Positions 33,640 to 44,999 of a stretch of 64,000 nt of DNA are shown here, piece after piece; positions within the stretch are counted from its first letter, which is position 1; every line of letters starts with the position of its first letter. Position numbers and translations under genes: made by a program. The notes under the pieces are model-generated. The model had not been told where the DNA came from. It ran no database searches and saw only the letters and a program-made list of their open reading frames with translations. The DNA is from Charina bottae (Eukaryota; Chordata; Lepidosauria; Squamata; Charinaidae): positions 22,588,001 to 22,652,000 of the forward strand of contig JALMGJ010000012.1 of assembly GCA_023362775.1 (NCBI GenBank). The letters run 5' to 3'.

Positions 33640-34690
33640 GGTCTTGTTGACAGCTTCATTTTCCAGAAGATTAAAGAAGAGACAAGGTGCCTGGCTCTTC
33701 TTGAGATGATCCAGACCAATAGGGAAGAGCTGGTTGAAGAGATAAAAGCAATGGGAATTTTGAGAGGAAGTGACCACATCATCTTGTGTTTCAAAATACT
33801 AAAATGGAAATTGGAGCATACTTACATATTCCCAGTAAATTTCAGGAGATCAAATTTCAACATGCTTAGAGAAGTGTTGGGAAGAATCCCATGTCCAGAA
33901 ATCCAAAGGGCGTACCAAAGGTTTTGGAACTTCTAGAAAAATATTGGAAATACAATCACACACCAGCTATTGAGAAGAAAAAAAATGATGCTAGTAGTTC
34001 AGGTAAGCACTGTGGATGCAAAAGGCAGCTTTTGACAGGGCTAAGAGTTAAAAGTACATGTATAGTAAACAGAAGATGGGTATAATCACCCAGGAATTCT
34101 TCAACTCCCATTTTGCTTTGGGGAAACTGTGTGGTCAAATGGGTACAAGCAGAACAACTGACAGGAGGAGGAAGTGGCAACCCAAGGTGATGACTGTGAA
34201 GAAGTTTGATACTCAAGACCAGTTCAGTTGTAGTTGAGAGCCTTGAAAGAGATTGTAGATGTAATTTTGGAACCACTTTCTATAATATTTAAGTATCTTG
34301 AAAGTTGGGCAAATGTTCGTATCTTTAAAACAGAGCTTTCCAAACTTTTCATGTTGGTGACACACTTTTTAGACATGCATCATTTCGCGACACACTCTTA
34401 CAGCAAGGCACAAGGCAGGCACTAGGACCTGCGTGGAATCCTGGCAGGGCTCGGAGGCAGCAGCAGCCACGACACACCCAGACACTGCAGCCGACACCCG
34501 ACACACAATTTGGAAAGCTCTGCTTTAAAACAAGGTGGGGGGGGATCTAGGGAACTACAGATTAGTGAGATTGAAGTTGATACTGGGTAAAACTCAGTTT
34601 GTGAGCATTTAGGGGGAAAATGCTTTGCTTGTCAGGAGCCACCATAGGTTTCTCAAGAATTACTCATGTCAAGCCAACCTGATTTCCTGA
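33640..34690 (+). pseudogene. CR1-like LINE ORF2 fragment, decayed
   Basis: Translation of 33706-33936 contains LVEEIKAMGILRGSDHIILC followed by FKIL and NFRRSNFNMLREVLGRIPC. This is the end of the endonuclease domain and linker of CR1-type ORF2 proteins, usually with an SDH motif, F-IL, then DFRRANF-LFR-LLG-IPW. Beyond the inserted MITE (34331-34522), stretches near 34545 (GGNYRLVRLK-like) and 34640 (RFLKNYSCQANL-like) resemble the start of the RT domain. Many stops and shifts separate these pieces. There is no 5' end, 3' UTR or target duplication. CR1 is the best fit, and a related L3 element is possible. Confidence 0.55.
34331..34522 (-). mobile_element. hAT-type MITE, CTTTCCAAA family, subfamily A (short)
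   Basis: Ends CAGAGCTTTCCAAACTT and AATTTGGAAAGCTCTG. A perfect 8-bp duplication CTTTAAAA is at 34323-34330 and 34523-34530. It is inverted relative to the 15922 copy, with one instead of three CAGGTCCTAGTGCC units. It is inserted in the CR1 relic. Confidence 0.93.
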
Positions 34691-34976
34691 TTTCCTAAGT
34701 GGTACAAAATCTACATTCTTTACCCAACCTCTTGGTCACTACCAATATTTGGATTCCTGCATTTTGAATCAATGACATTTTCCAATTCTCTTTAAAGACA
34801 GCCTTGTATAAAATACATTACAATAGTCAGGCTTGGAAGCAGTTAGTGCTTTTGTGACTAGAACTGGCAGTTCTAGATAGGTCTGCAGCTGGCTCACCAG
34901 TCTGAACAGGTATAAAGCATTTCTAAGCAAAGTTATCAGTGTCTCCATAGATAGTAATTTTGTTGCTGTTTACATA

Positions 34977-36545
34977 CAGTGGTGAGAAAATGATTATGAA
35001 CCCTTTTATCTGAAATGCTTATGTATTGTGACCTATGATGTGCTCTGAGCTTCATCTAAGTCCTATTAATAGAGAAAAAGAGTCTGGCTAAACAAACAAC
35101 ACATGCAACAGTACATAGTGTCATGCCTCTATCGAACACACTGAGCCGACTTTCATTTTATTAATTAATTAGTTAGAAAAGCCCTAAGATACCATCTCTC
35201 TTACGTTTAGTCATATGTCCATTCAGTGAGATGGCAATCAGCCCTCGGTCTGAGCAACCTTCCCCTGTTAAAATTGCACAGGTTCATTGCTGTCATCAAA
35301 GTTTGATTTTCAAGACACTGGTTTGTTGAAGTGAATTATGAATGTAGCATAATTCTTTTAGGAAAAAATATTGTCAGTGCCCACAAGGCTGGAAACCATT
35401 GCTTGTGGCTTCCATCAATTCATGGTCAAGTAGATAGTGTACGAATACAGAAAATGCAACACCATTATTAGTCTTCCCAAGAGTGGTTGCCCAATGAAAA
35501 GCACCACAAGTGCAAGGTATCTAACACACCTGGAGGTGGAAAGAATCGGGAAAAACAAGGAAGGATCTACAGGCTGTGCTTGCATTGTCTGATGTCAATG
35601 TCCAAGAGTCCACCATAAGGAAAACATGGTACAAGAGTAGTGTGCAGAGAGGATGTTAAGAAGGAAACCACCATTTGCCAGAAAGCATGTTAACATCAAG
35701 TTTGCTGAAGACTACCTGGATGGCTTTTGAGACAAATCTCTGTAGATAGATGAACAAAAAGTACAACTTTTTAGCTTTTATGAGAAATGCTATTTTGGAG
35801 AAATTTCCAACAAAAGAACCTCATCGTAAATGTGAAGTATAATGGTGAGAACATGATTTGAAGCTGCTTTGCAGCCACAACATAACAGTTAATTCTCTGA
35901 TTGAGAAGACTAGCAGTTACTAAAAAGCTGTATGTTACCATGCCATTAAACAAGATGTAGGCTTCCCTACCCTTCTTCATAAACAAGTCAAAAAATGAAA
36001 AGGTTTTTACCACCAAAACATTGTCTTGTATTTGTATGAAAGTGAAGTACTTGCTGGAATTCATATGTTGTACCCTAAACCTATTTTCTAAACAAACAAA
36101 CAAACAAACAAACAAACAAACAAACAACATCAGAATTCTTATTGGCTTGTTTCCCATCTACCTGTGAGAATGAAAATGTGGCATTCAGGAGCTAGACAAC
36201 TTGCAGTTATTCAGGAAACAATGGGTTTTTGGTCATACCAGAAAATTCTATAGGAAGATATCGTGTATCTGTCTTAAATGAATAAGAGTCATGCACTAGA
36301 ACAGTAATGCAAAACATACAAACAAATGTGCAACCGAATGCCTGAAGCCGAAGAAATTTCACATTTTGGAAATAATGAATCAAAGCCCTGATCTTAACCC
36401 AAGTGAAATGTTGTGGTGTGACCTGAAGTGAGCAGTTCATGCAAGACCAGCATTTAAGTGAGATTAAGCCATTCTTTAAAGATGGATGAGCCAAAATACC
36501 TCCAAGCCAATGAGTAGGATTAATCAGAGGTAGAAGAAACTATTG
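34977..36545 (+). pseudogene. Tc1-family transposon relic with broken transposase
   Basis: A Tc1-like left terminus CAGTGGTGAGAAAATGATTA begins after TA at 34975-34976. Downstream fragments include ARKHVNIKFAEDYLDGF and DEQKVQLF (first catalytic Asp region) near 35670-35775. NQSPDLNPSEMLWCDLK (around 36380, the DLNP-E-LW block) and AKIPPSQ with LIRGRRNYC (up to 36543) follow. Order and spacing fit a Tc1 transposase of about 340 residues. Frameshifts and stops are frequent, and an (AAAC)n run interrupts it at 36091-36127. The right terminal repeat was not found, and GC-rich unrelated DNA follows. Confidence 0.75.
36091..36127. repeat. (AAAC)n microsatellite
   Basis: About nine AAAC units. Confidence 0.95.
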
Positions 36546-36547
36546 TG

Positions 36548-36800
36548 TTTGACGTCCAGACCAGATCAGGGGTCTGAGCAGCATCCGCAGGATCCAGGCT
36601 GGCCCAAGCACACCACTGCCAGCTCCATCTTCATCGCTGTGCTGCGCCGCCGACAGCCAAACAGCGGATTGGTGCACTGGCAGCAGACGGCCCAACTCCA
36701 CACTTGTCTCCGACCATCCGGATAGCCTCCTCACACAACACACTCCAGTGTTGCCTGCACCCAGGGCGGACTGTTCCCATAGCCTTGCCCCTGGTATGCC
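36548..36800. other. unclassified GC-rich block
   Basis: A 250-bp GC-rich block with GCTGCGCCGCCGACAGCC and CCACTGCCAGCTCC starts where the Tc1 relic stops and ends at GGTATGCCACTG. It could be part of another element's 5' region. I do not recognise it, and no target duplication was seen. Confidence 0.35.
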
Positions 36801-38654
36801 ACTGTTCTAAACATATTATGCAGATAGAAAGCCTATAGACTAAGTGGCTTTTTGTTCAGTGGCCAAGGTTTCGGTGAAAAAACCTCAATATTCTGTTCTC
36901 CAGCAATGAAAGTTATATTTCAAGTTGGGTATAATCCCTTATTTAGGCATAAATCTGATAGAGACCATAAAAACAGTCCAGAATTGTTTCTTGAAGTCTA
37001 CTGTTATCCTTCTGAAAAGCATGCTACAGTTTCTGTGACTTTGGGGCATAGGTCTATGAGGATGAATTCCCTTCAACTTAGAAGGTTTATTTCTAATGAC
37101 CTAGAAAGAAACTAAGATTTTAATTATTATCAGGCAATCTATAGTGTTTGTAGATCTGTATAATTTGAGCAGGGCTTACTTGCTTTAGTGGTGCCCAGAT
37201 TTTAATGTATCTGTTGACCCTGACGACTCAGCTCTGACTCTTCCTCTTTTACAGGGAAAAACATGTAAGCATAGCCTCTGTCAAGCTTAGAATGCATGTA
37301 ATATTTTATAAAATCTTCTGAAGAAGCTAAGATTATCCTAGAAGGAAAATATTATTCAGGCTGATCACTCCTCAAAAGCGTGATATAATCCATTATCTCT
37401 TAAACTTTTAGTATTTACTCAAGTATCCCCCTTTGTTTAGACTAGCATTTCTGTTTCATGATGATTTTTTAAAAAGTTTGACTAGGCTGCGGAAAAGAAA
37501 TTAAGAAACAGAGTTTGCCTTGTAATAAATGAACAGTTATAAAATAAAGTTTTATACATGTAGATGTACATGCACATGTACATCTACTCACATAATATGG
37601 CTTTTGCAGTCTGTTTTAAGAAGCAAGAGAGTTGTAAAAAATAAGTAGGAATAGAGTAAAAGGCAGGATTGTACAAACAAATGTGAAATTATAAAAGAAA
37701 AAGATGTAGGGTGAACAAAAGAGGATCAAGTCATTAGGGAGAGACAGAAAACTCTTCCTTCAGTAAATACTTTCCAGATTTTTCCAAGCTATTCTTTGTA
37801 AACATGAGGGCTAGAAGGCTATTTGTGAAATGAAATGAAATGAAATGAAAGCTGAGATCTATCTGGCTCAGCAACAGCACTATACATATTAATGAAATAG
37901 ATACAATACTGCCAGTGAATACTGGTTAACATCATTTGAAAAACAGTTCAGTGATTTAGTTGTTCAATGGACAGAAAAATTTACACCCACGTGCGTGCAC
38001 ACACACACACACACACGTATATATTATTACTAGAATTTTGGCACAGCTCTTCTAACATTTATCCAACATTTGAACTTCCTTTCTGTGTTTGGCAGACTTA
38101 AACAAAACTGGCTCTACCAAATGTCAAGCATGTATTTTCATTTACATCTGTGTATTTTAGGGCCCAGAGCAGCAGTTGAAAGAGCTGCATTTCCATTTAC
38201 CATTTCCCCTGCATTTTATTTGTGTTAAAGTAAAAAAGTAATGGCATAAGGTTTATACATGTAAATACAACAAGGAGTCGAAGAATTCTTAGCAGTAATA
38301 GAGCCTCTACCCATCCAAATACAGGAAACCAATTTTTGGCTCTTTCAATAAGTGCATTCCTTCTGTTATAAGGGCATGTTTGTGACGGTACATCTCATTC
38401 TTGCTTTCAGCAATGCTTCCCAAACTTTGTAGATACCCACTCCTTTTGAAATTTTCTCTGGGCTTCCCCAACTAGTATGAGCCATCTGTTTCACAGTTGA
38501 ATATACAGAGATCTTTGCACACTGTTTGCCTGCTGCCAAGTGCAAAGATTAATGGGTCGGAGCACAGTCCAAATAAGAATTAGAATATATATCTCTGACC
38601 CTTACTATTACCAATCCAGGGAGATATATTTCAAATTGTATTTTTAAAAAAGTA
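36801..38654. other. no feature recognised apart from simple repeats
   Basis: AT-rich DNA with (GAAAT)n at 37827-37850 and (CA)n at 37998-38016. The 87-aa frame at 36852-37115 has no recognised domain. Confidence 0.4.
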
Positions 38655-39655
38655 ATAGGGCACTGCTCTGTTAGCCAGATCCTGGGATCTGTTGGAGCCA
38701 CTCTTCCAGCTTAGGAGTTACTACTTCCGAGTGCTCCTACCACCACTGGAACCACGTTGGCCTTTACTTTCCACATCCTCTCTAGTTCCTCCTTCAGGTC
38801 CTGGTACTTCTCCAGCTTCTCATACTCCTTCTTCCTGATGTTGCTGTCACTTGGCACCGCTACATCTATCACCACTGCTGTCTTCTGGTCCTTGTCTACT
38901 ACCATGATGTCTGGTTGATTGGCCGGTTCCTGCATGTCCATCTGGATCTGGAAGTCCCAGAGGATCTTAGCCCTTTTATTCTCCACAATCTTCTGTGGAA
39001 TCTCCCATCTGGACTTGGGAGGGTCTAGCCCATAAACTGTGCAGATGTTCCTGTACACAATGCCAGCTACTTGGTTGTGCTGTTCAGTGTATGCTGTTCC
39101 TGCCTGCAACTTACACCCTGCCACTATGCACCTTGGGTCCTGTCTTGTGTGGTAGACCCCTGCTTCTATAGATCGGGTGCTTAGTGCCTGTTCTTGTGCT
39201 GCTATGATCAGTGCCTCAGTGCTGTCTTTTAGTCCAGCTTTTCCAGCCACTGGTAGGATTTCCCAAGGTCAGCCACCTAAGCTATTTGTCGATGGTACAT
39301 CCCATGCAGGGTCTTGTCTTGCCATGGCACTTCCTCTGCTTGATCTTCCTTCCAGGTCTGCTGCTGCCTCAGTCATTCTCTCAGTAGCTCATCTTTGGGT
39401 GCCATCTTACTGATGTACTTCTGGATGCTCTGGGTCTCATCCAGGACAGTGGCTTTGACACTCACCAGACCCCGCCCGCCCTCTTTCTGGCTGGTGTACA
39501 GTCTTTTGGTGTTCGACTTGGGGTGGAAACCTCCGTACATTGTGAGGAGCTTCCGGGTCTTCACATTGGCAGCCTCCATGTCCTCCTTTGGCCAGCTCAC
39601 TATACCGGCCTGGTACTGTATTAAGGCTGCAATCTTATATACAAAATATGTCATA
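38655..39655 (-). pseudogene. R4-type LINE C-terminal fragment (restriction-like endonuclease)
   Basis: Two minus-strand frames (39373-39654 and 38711-39250) belong to one 5'-truncated ORF broken between them. The first has KTRKLLTMYGGFHPKSNTKR, KEGGRGLVSV and ETQSIQKYI. The second has a cysteine-poor knuckle region, ILWDFQIQ, NQPDIMVVDK, VVIDVAVPSDSNI, KEYEKLEKYQDLKEELERMW and VVPVVVGALG. The PD-x-D and IDVAVP blocks are those of the PD-(D/E)XK endonuclease at the end of R4/Dong-type LINEs, which are known in Anolis. The 3' UTR is short and ends near 38655. Clade assignment rests on these motifs from memory. Confidence 0.75.
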
Positions 39656-39738
39656 CTTCAATTCCCATACTCCCCAAAAGTCAGTGGTGCTGACTGGGGA
39701 TTATGGGATATGAGATCCAAAACATCTGGAGGAAACTA
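39656..39738. mobile_element. palindromic MITE fragment
   Basis: CTTCAATTCCCATACTCCCC and GGGGATTATGGGATATGAGA form the decayed halves of a TCCCAGAATTC-type palindrome like those at 20063 and 23108. No intact ends. Confidence 0.4.
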
Positions 39739-39869
39739 GATTGTGGGAGGATGCTCCATGTATTCATGGAGAAGCAAGTTACATTGAACTCAATGAAGCA
39801 CATTTCTGGGTAGATACAAATAGAATTCTTCTGTAATTGTTCCAGTTGGAAATCACTAATCATATACAA

Positions 39870-40175
39870 CAGGGCTTTCCAAACTTTTCACGTTGGCAAC
39901 ACACCAACAGCGGTGCGCAAAAACCCAGAAGTGCTGCGGTGGCGCTTTCGGGTTTTCGCACGCCGCCGTGGCACTTTTGGGTTTTCGCGCGGCGGTGGTG
40001 TCTTAGTGTGCCGCGCGAAAACCCGGAAATGCTGATGGCCTGCTGCCACCACTGTGTGCACTGCCGTGCGCCACGGCGACAGTGCGCCATCAGCACTTCC
40101 GGGTTTTCACGCAACACACCTGGGCCCCGCAGGCGACACAGTACTGTGTCGCAACACACAGTTTGGAAAGCTATG
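39870..40175. mobile_element. hAT-type MITE, CTTTCCAAA family, subfamily B
   Basis: Starts CAGGGCTTTCCAAACTTTTC and ends CAGTTTGGAAAGCTATG. A perfect 8-bp duplication ATATACAA is at 39862-39869 and 40176-40183. The inside is CpG-rich with CCCGGAAATGCTGATGGC and CATCAGCACTTCCGGG in inverted arrangement. It shares the CACAGTACTGTGTCG block with the copy at 13277. Confidence 0.93.
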
Positions 40176-40183
40176 ATATACAA

Positions 40184-40786
40184 ACTTGACATTGTCACAA
40201 TGGTCAAAATCTAGCCAGCATTCTATTGGATTTTATTACTCTTTTTACATAGGAACATAATAATCTAGTTTCTCATTTTTTAAAACCTCCTTGTATCATT
40301 ACTTAATAAAGTTTTGTAATAATTCTCCCTGACAGTCTCATTGTTAAACAACACCATACACTATACATTAATAATCAAATGATCTAGTCATTCTAGTCTT
40401 CTAGTGTCTAAAATTTGAATGTACCGTCTCCTCAAAGGTTTCTGTCAGTACCAAGCCTCTTGATTTTCTCAGCTTGATTAATTCAGATGCTTGAGAAAGC
40501 CCCAAAAGTAACTTCCTAGAACTGAAACAAGGAACAGGAATCAAGATCTAAAGGCTGGAGTGCATGTGGTGGTGCAAAATGTTCATAATGTATATGGCTG
40601 TAGAATCGCATATCATGTCTTTCAAAATGTATGTATGTTATATTCCTGAGAACTGTTGAAACTAGTTGTAGGGCCTAGATTGCTCTTTCTATGAAGAGCA
40701 GACAGTTTCAGAGTGAGTTCCTTGTGGGACAGTAAATCTACTTGGAATGTAGTATACCAGGTTATTTATTTTTTTAAAAGATAAGA
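40184..40786. other. no feature recognised
   Basis: AT-rich DNA, nothing supported. Confidence 0.4.
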
Positions 40787-40970
40787 AACATTGGTTGTTG
40801 TGGGTCTTCCGGGCTGTGTGACCGTGTTCTGGAAGTTGTGGTTCCTAACGTTTCGCCAGCATCTGTGGCCGGCATCTTCAGAGGGCAGGAGCACAGACAG
40901 AAGGCTCACAAACATTGCTCAGGTAGAGTGGCAAACAAACATTGCTCAGGTAGAGTGGCAAACAAACATT
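40787..40970 (-). mobile_element. possible Penelope-like element end
   Basis: The GTTGTGGGTCTTCCGGGCTG and AACGTTTCGCCAGCATCTGT blocks are a widespread reptile repeat that I associate with Penelope-like retroelements. On the minus strand CTGAAGA, a GCCGGC/GCTGGC stem and GAAAC resemble part of a hammerhead core. A 25-bp unit with ACAAACATTGCTCAGGTAG occurs twice next to it (40909-40958). Family assignment is from memory and uncertain. Confidence 0.4.
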
Positions 40971-41439
40971 TTGTTTTGTTTTTCGACAATACATAAGAAA
41001 CATTACTTTTCCTTTTGGAAAAATGGCACACAATGTAGATTGTATGAATAATGGGAAATAATGGGAAATCTCCATCTCTATAAACCCAATAAAGACATCT
41101 TTAGAATATGGTATTTAACTTGATTCTCCTGTTCCTACAATTTTTCTTTGATTATTTCAGTGCTGCATGCACTTAATCTCCCTTTTTTGAATTTCCACAG
41201 GTATAATCTAAAGAATTATTTTTAGTGTACTGCTGCATCCTTAAGAATTGAGACAAGGTTGTGTTCTGGTAGAAGTTTTGTTTTCCTTATATTTGTTTGT
41301 TTGTAGCTTCTTTCATTTCCTAGAAATGAAAATTTTGAGAATGAATTACTGATGCCCTAACTGAAGGGTTGGAAAGTCGAGCTTTTAAATGTGGTCTGAA
41401 AAACAGGGGTTATATATAATATATAATATTATATATTTA
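40971..41439. other. no feature recognised
   Basis: AT-rich DNA, ending in a TATA-rich run near 41410-41440. Confidence 0.4.
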
Positions 41440-41766
41440 TTTATTATTTATTTTATTAAATTTATATTACCGCCCATCTCCCCCAACGGGGACCCTGGGC
41501 GGTGCACAGCAAAATAGTGAATTAAAATATATAAAATTACATGAATACAAAATATGAATTCCAAGAAGAATATTAAAATAGGTCACTGGGAGGCTTCAAG
41601 GGGCCAGCCATCCCCAAGAGGAACTGTTGACGTTTCCCTCCCAGGCAAGACGGCAGAACCAGGTCTTTAAGCCTTTCCGGAAGGCTGGGAGCGAGGACAT
41701 CAGCCTCAGCTCCGGGGGTAAGATATTCCAAAGGGCGGGCGCCACTGCAGAGAAGGCCTATATTAT
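41440..41766 (-). pseudogene. L2 LINE 3' end with C-terminal coding remnant
   Basis: On the minus strand 41600-41766 translates to AVAPALWNILPPELRLMSSL then PAFRKGLKTWFC, the conserved end of L2 ORF2. It is followed by a 3' UTR ending in CCGCCCAGGGTCCCCGTTGG and GGAGATGGGCGGTAATATAA with an A/T-rich tail. It is 5'-truncated and lacks RT. Confidence 0.8.
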
Positions 41767-41785
41767 ATAATTCATTATATTATAT

Positions 41786-41876
41786 TATATAATTCATTCA
41801 TTCATTCATTGGTGATCACTCGTAGCCGAGTAAGATTGTCTTCCAAAGGTAAAATTTTAACGGTGGATCACGTAGC
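41786..41876 (-). mobile_element. severely truncated copy of the 55-kb LINE
   Basis: 41811-41865 matches 55087-55141, the stop codon, 3' UTR and tail start of the LINE at 55084-58641, with one mismatch near its left end. The shared block includes GATCACTCGTAGCCGAGTAA and ends in TTTTAACGGTG. On the minus strand the tail is an (AATG)n run at 41786-41810. Similarity fades past about 41876. Confidence 0.85.
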
Positions 41877-42366
41877 TGAGCTTGTATACAGTGATAAACA
41901 TGGAGAGAAGAAAGAAATCCAACTATTTCTTTTTGCAAACAGAAAGAGTAGTTTTTTCATAGATTGATGGTATTATACTTTATTTTAAGACTTATGAGAG
42001 AAAAATAAAATTAAATCAAAAGACATACTCCTGATAGTACAATTGCTTATGTGATTGTTGGAAGCAGGCTTGTAGACCCTATATATTATTTCACTTTGTC
42101 CATTCTGTTGCAATTCTTTGTGAAAAATGTCATGGGGATACCATGTTTGTTAAATGCAATAAATGACAAATCCCTTCCACCCCAAATAACTACCTGCAAA
42201 TTGAAGAATTCTACAGCGATAAGATTAGAAGTATCCATTGAAAAGAAAGGAAAAGTTATGCAAATGAGTGTAGCTAATACTTCCAAAAAGCATGGATGCC
42301 TTTGAAGCTTAGCCATTTGGGACACTGGTTGTTTGCTAAATTTAACTCTTTTTGTAATGCCTGAAG
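41877..42366. other. no feature recognised
   Basis: AT-rich DNA; small overlapping frames on both strands have no signature. Confidence 0.4.
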
Positions 42367-42369
42367 ATG

Positions 42370-42426
42370 TTTTCTCTCCCTCCCTCCCTCCCTCCCTCCC
42401 TCCCTCCCTCCCTCCCTCCCTCCCTC
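42370..42426. repeat. (CTCC)n microsatellite
   Basis: About 14 CCCT units. It creates a proline/serine frame that is not a gene. Confidence 0.95.
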
Positions 42427-42536
42427 TATGTCCAGTTGCCTCTTACCCTTGTCTCACCCCCATCTAGTTTTGTCCCCTACCCTACTTCTCTTCCTTGTAT
42501 GGCTGCCCTTTTTCCTCCATCTCCATCTTGGGCAGA

Positions 42537-42751
42537 TTATTTTATTTTATTTTATTTTTTTATATTATTTTATTATTTTATTTTATTTTATTTTATTTAT
42601 TTTATTTTATATTTTATTATTTTATTTTATTATTTTTTTATTTTATTTTATTTTATTTTATTATTTTATTTTATTTTATTGTATTATTTTATTGTATTAT
42701 TTTATTGTATTATTTTATTTTATTTTATTTTATTTTATTTTATTTATTTTA
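42537..42751. repeat. (TTTTA)n array
   Basis: More than 200 bp of TTTTA units with scattered indels and TTTTATTG variants. Confidence 0.95.
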
Positions 42752-42820
42752 ATTCTATTCTATTCTATTCTATTCTATTCTATTCTATTCTATTCTATTC
42801 TATTCTATTCTATTCTATTC
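42752..42820. repeat. (ATTCT)n array
   Basis: About 14 nearly perfect ATTCT units directly adjoin the TTTTA array, suggesting one unit arose from the other by substitution. Confidence 0.95.
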
Positions 42821-42823
42821 ATC

Positions 42824-44999
42824 ATTCTGCTGGAAGGAGGGAAGGCTATTTGCAAGATACCTGTATGTTTCTTTGTGTTTATAATTTTTTTCCTATCTGC
42901 TTGTTGTTTTGGGAGACAAATCATTATGAATTCAGACTTATCTTCCTTTGGGGTGAATATGGGATTTTCTACTCATAGTCTCTCAAACTCCCCCACCCCG
43001 GAAGCTTATACTAAGCTATTTATTAATATGAGCTGCTTTATTTATAACTTTAAAGCTATAATCATTACACTTCTATCCAGGTAATAAAAAAGACATATAT
43101 GATAAACATAGCAAATTAAAGTGAATATAATAAAGTGCTTAGAACAATCAGAGGCATAAGATAGAGAACAAAACTTGGTGGCCATGCTCTCATTCCAGTC
43201 TCCAATATTACAAAACAACTAATGGAAAATTGAGAAGAGAATAGTCTCTGTGCTAAGTTCTTGTGTACTTCTGTTCCTCAAACCCTAAATAGTGATATAA
43301 ATCCCTGGATCGTGGCTTGTATGTTCAGCAGGTTTCTATCTAATAGCTTCCATGTGTATGAGTTCTGACAATCAAATATATGGGCATAATAGTTTTGAAC
43401 ACTCAGGAACATGGCTTGATTGCTATTCTGTAACCAACTCTCTGGCACCTGGATTTTCAAGGGTTATTAGCATTCCCTTACATAGCACTGAGTTTTGCCA
43501 TTTGTTGAGTCCTTTATAAGTTCATATGTTTTCCTGGGTTCCTGAATACAGCTTAAGCAAATTGCTTAGTGAATTAAATTTAGATCCTAATTCTTTTTCT
43601 AATGGCTTTTTCATGATCAATATTGACAGTTGAGTATGATGCTATAATTCATTATGGATGCTTATTCTGTAAAATAAACTACATAATGTATGTGAACAAC
43701 AGCATTAACCTGGCTTTTCCTTCCATGTCTTATGGGAACCATAGCGCTCTCTCTCTCTCTCTGGACTGCAATGATGTATTAAGGTTGTACTGCCAACTTT
43801 TAATGAGATTACTAATGTGGCGTAACTGTGTAGCAAATTATTAAATGCTATACCATATGATTATTCAGTTTATTTTAGCAAGTTGAGATTTTTCCTCATT
43901 ATAAATCAGACTATGCTGAAATAATAATAATAATAATAGTAATAATAAAAACTGAAAGGTAAATGAAGGTCAGCATTTGGACATTCAATCATATAGAAAT
44001 GATTGAATCAGAAAATATTGAATTCTATACTGAAGAAAATTGGGGGGAGGATGAAAGAAGTCTTCTCTCTCCTTAGCTTTTAAGAATAATATTTTAGCAT
44101 TATTTCTCTCATTTTATGAATGCTTGCTATGCAGCTCCTTTTTGTGCCTGATACCAGTTTCTGTTGTGCTGATAGCTAATTTTGAGAAAATTAAAAATAT
44201 CAACTTTAGGAATTCATTATCTAAGCTTTAATTACTTGAGCACCGTTCTTCCTAATATTTCATGGCCTGCTAAGCCAAATATCAAGGCATTATTGCTAGG
44301 CTGGCAAGAATTTGGCAAGCTCAACTAAAATAATGATCAAGACCACCTGCTCAGAATGCTCTGATTGAATCCGATGAATAGTGCTTTGTTTAACTTTGTA
44401 GGGAATGCTGTGTCCGAAGAAATGTTTCGTTCTGTCTTTGTAGGTGATGGTTGTATGGCTTTCACGAATGATTATTTATATGCTATAGGGATAGTTTGGA
44501 GATACCATAGAAAAAGCTTCATTGGAACACAGGTCCATTTTTCTGGCCATAAAGCATGCATTTCTTATCACTGTGGTATTTAGTTTTTGTCAATATATGA
44601 TGACTCTTATTAAATAGCATGAATTGATATTGTTGATGGCATCCTGGATTTCCCCTACTCTCAGCAATATTGTGGTAATCCTCTCTTATTCATGAGTGGG
44701 CAGGAATTCTTGGTAACCCCATTGAATCAAGTCAAAAGGCAATTGAGAAGGGGCATCAGTATTTTTCTCTCGAGGCATTTAGAAGAATTCTGCTTCCCTC
44801 CCAAAATGGGTAGATGATGATGATGATGATGATGTATGCCACCTGACTCAACAACTCAAAAGAGTATTTTTAAATAATAGATGCACAAACACTTATTTTA
44901 AAATAGTCAAGACTTAATCTCTTTGATTAGTCAAGACTTCTATTCTTTCTGTCTCTCCTAAAAAGGCTCCTGAATCTAATCAATTAATCCCCTTTGGTG

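Noticed and set aside
36852..37115. 87-residue frame as a gene fragment
   Set aside because: No domain recognised; composition like the flanking non-coding DNA.
42367..43084. Frames of 203 and 218 residues rich in F, I, L, Y
   Set aside because: Produced by reading through (CTCC)n, (TTTTA)n and (ATTCT)n arrays.
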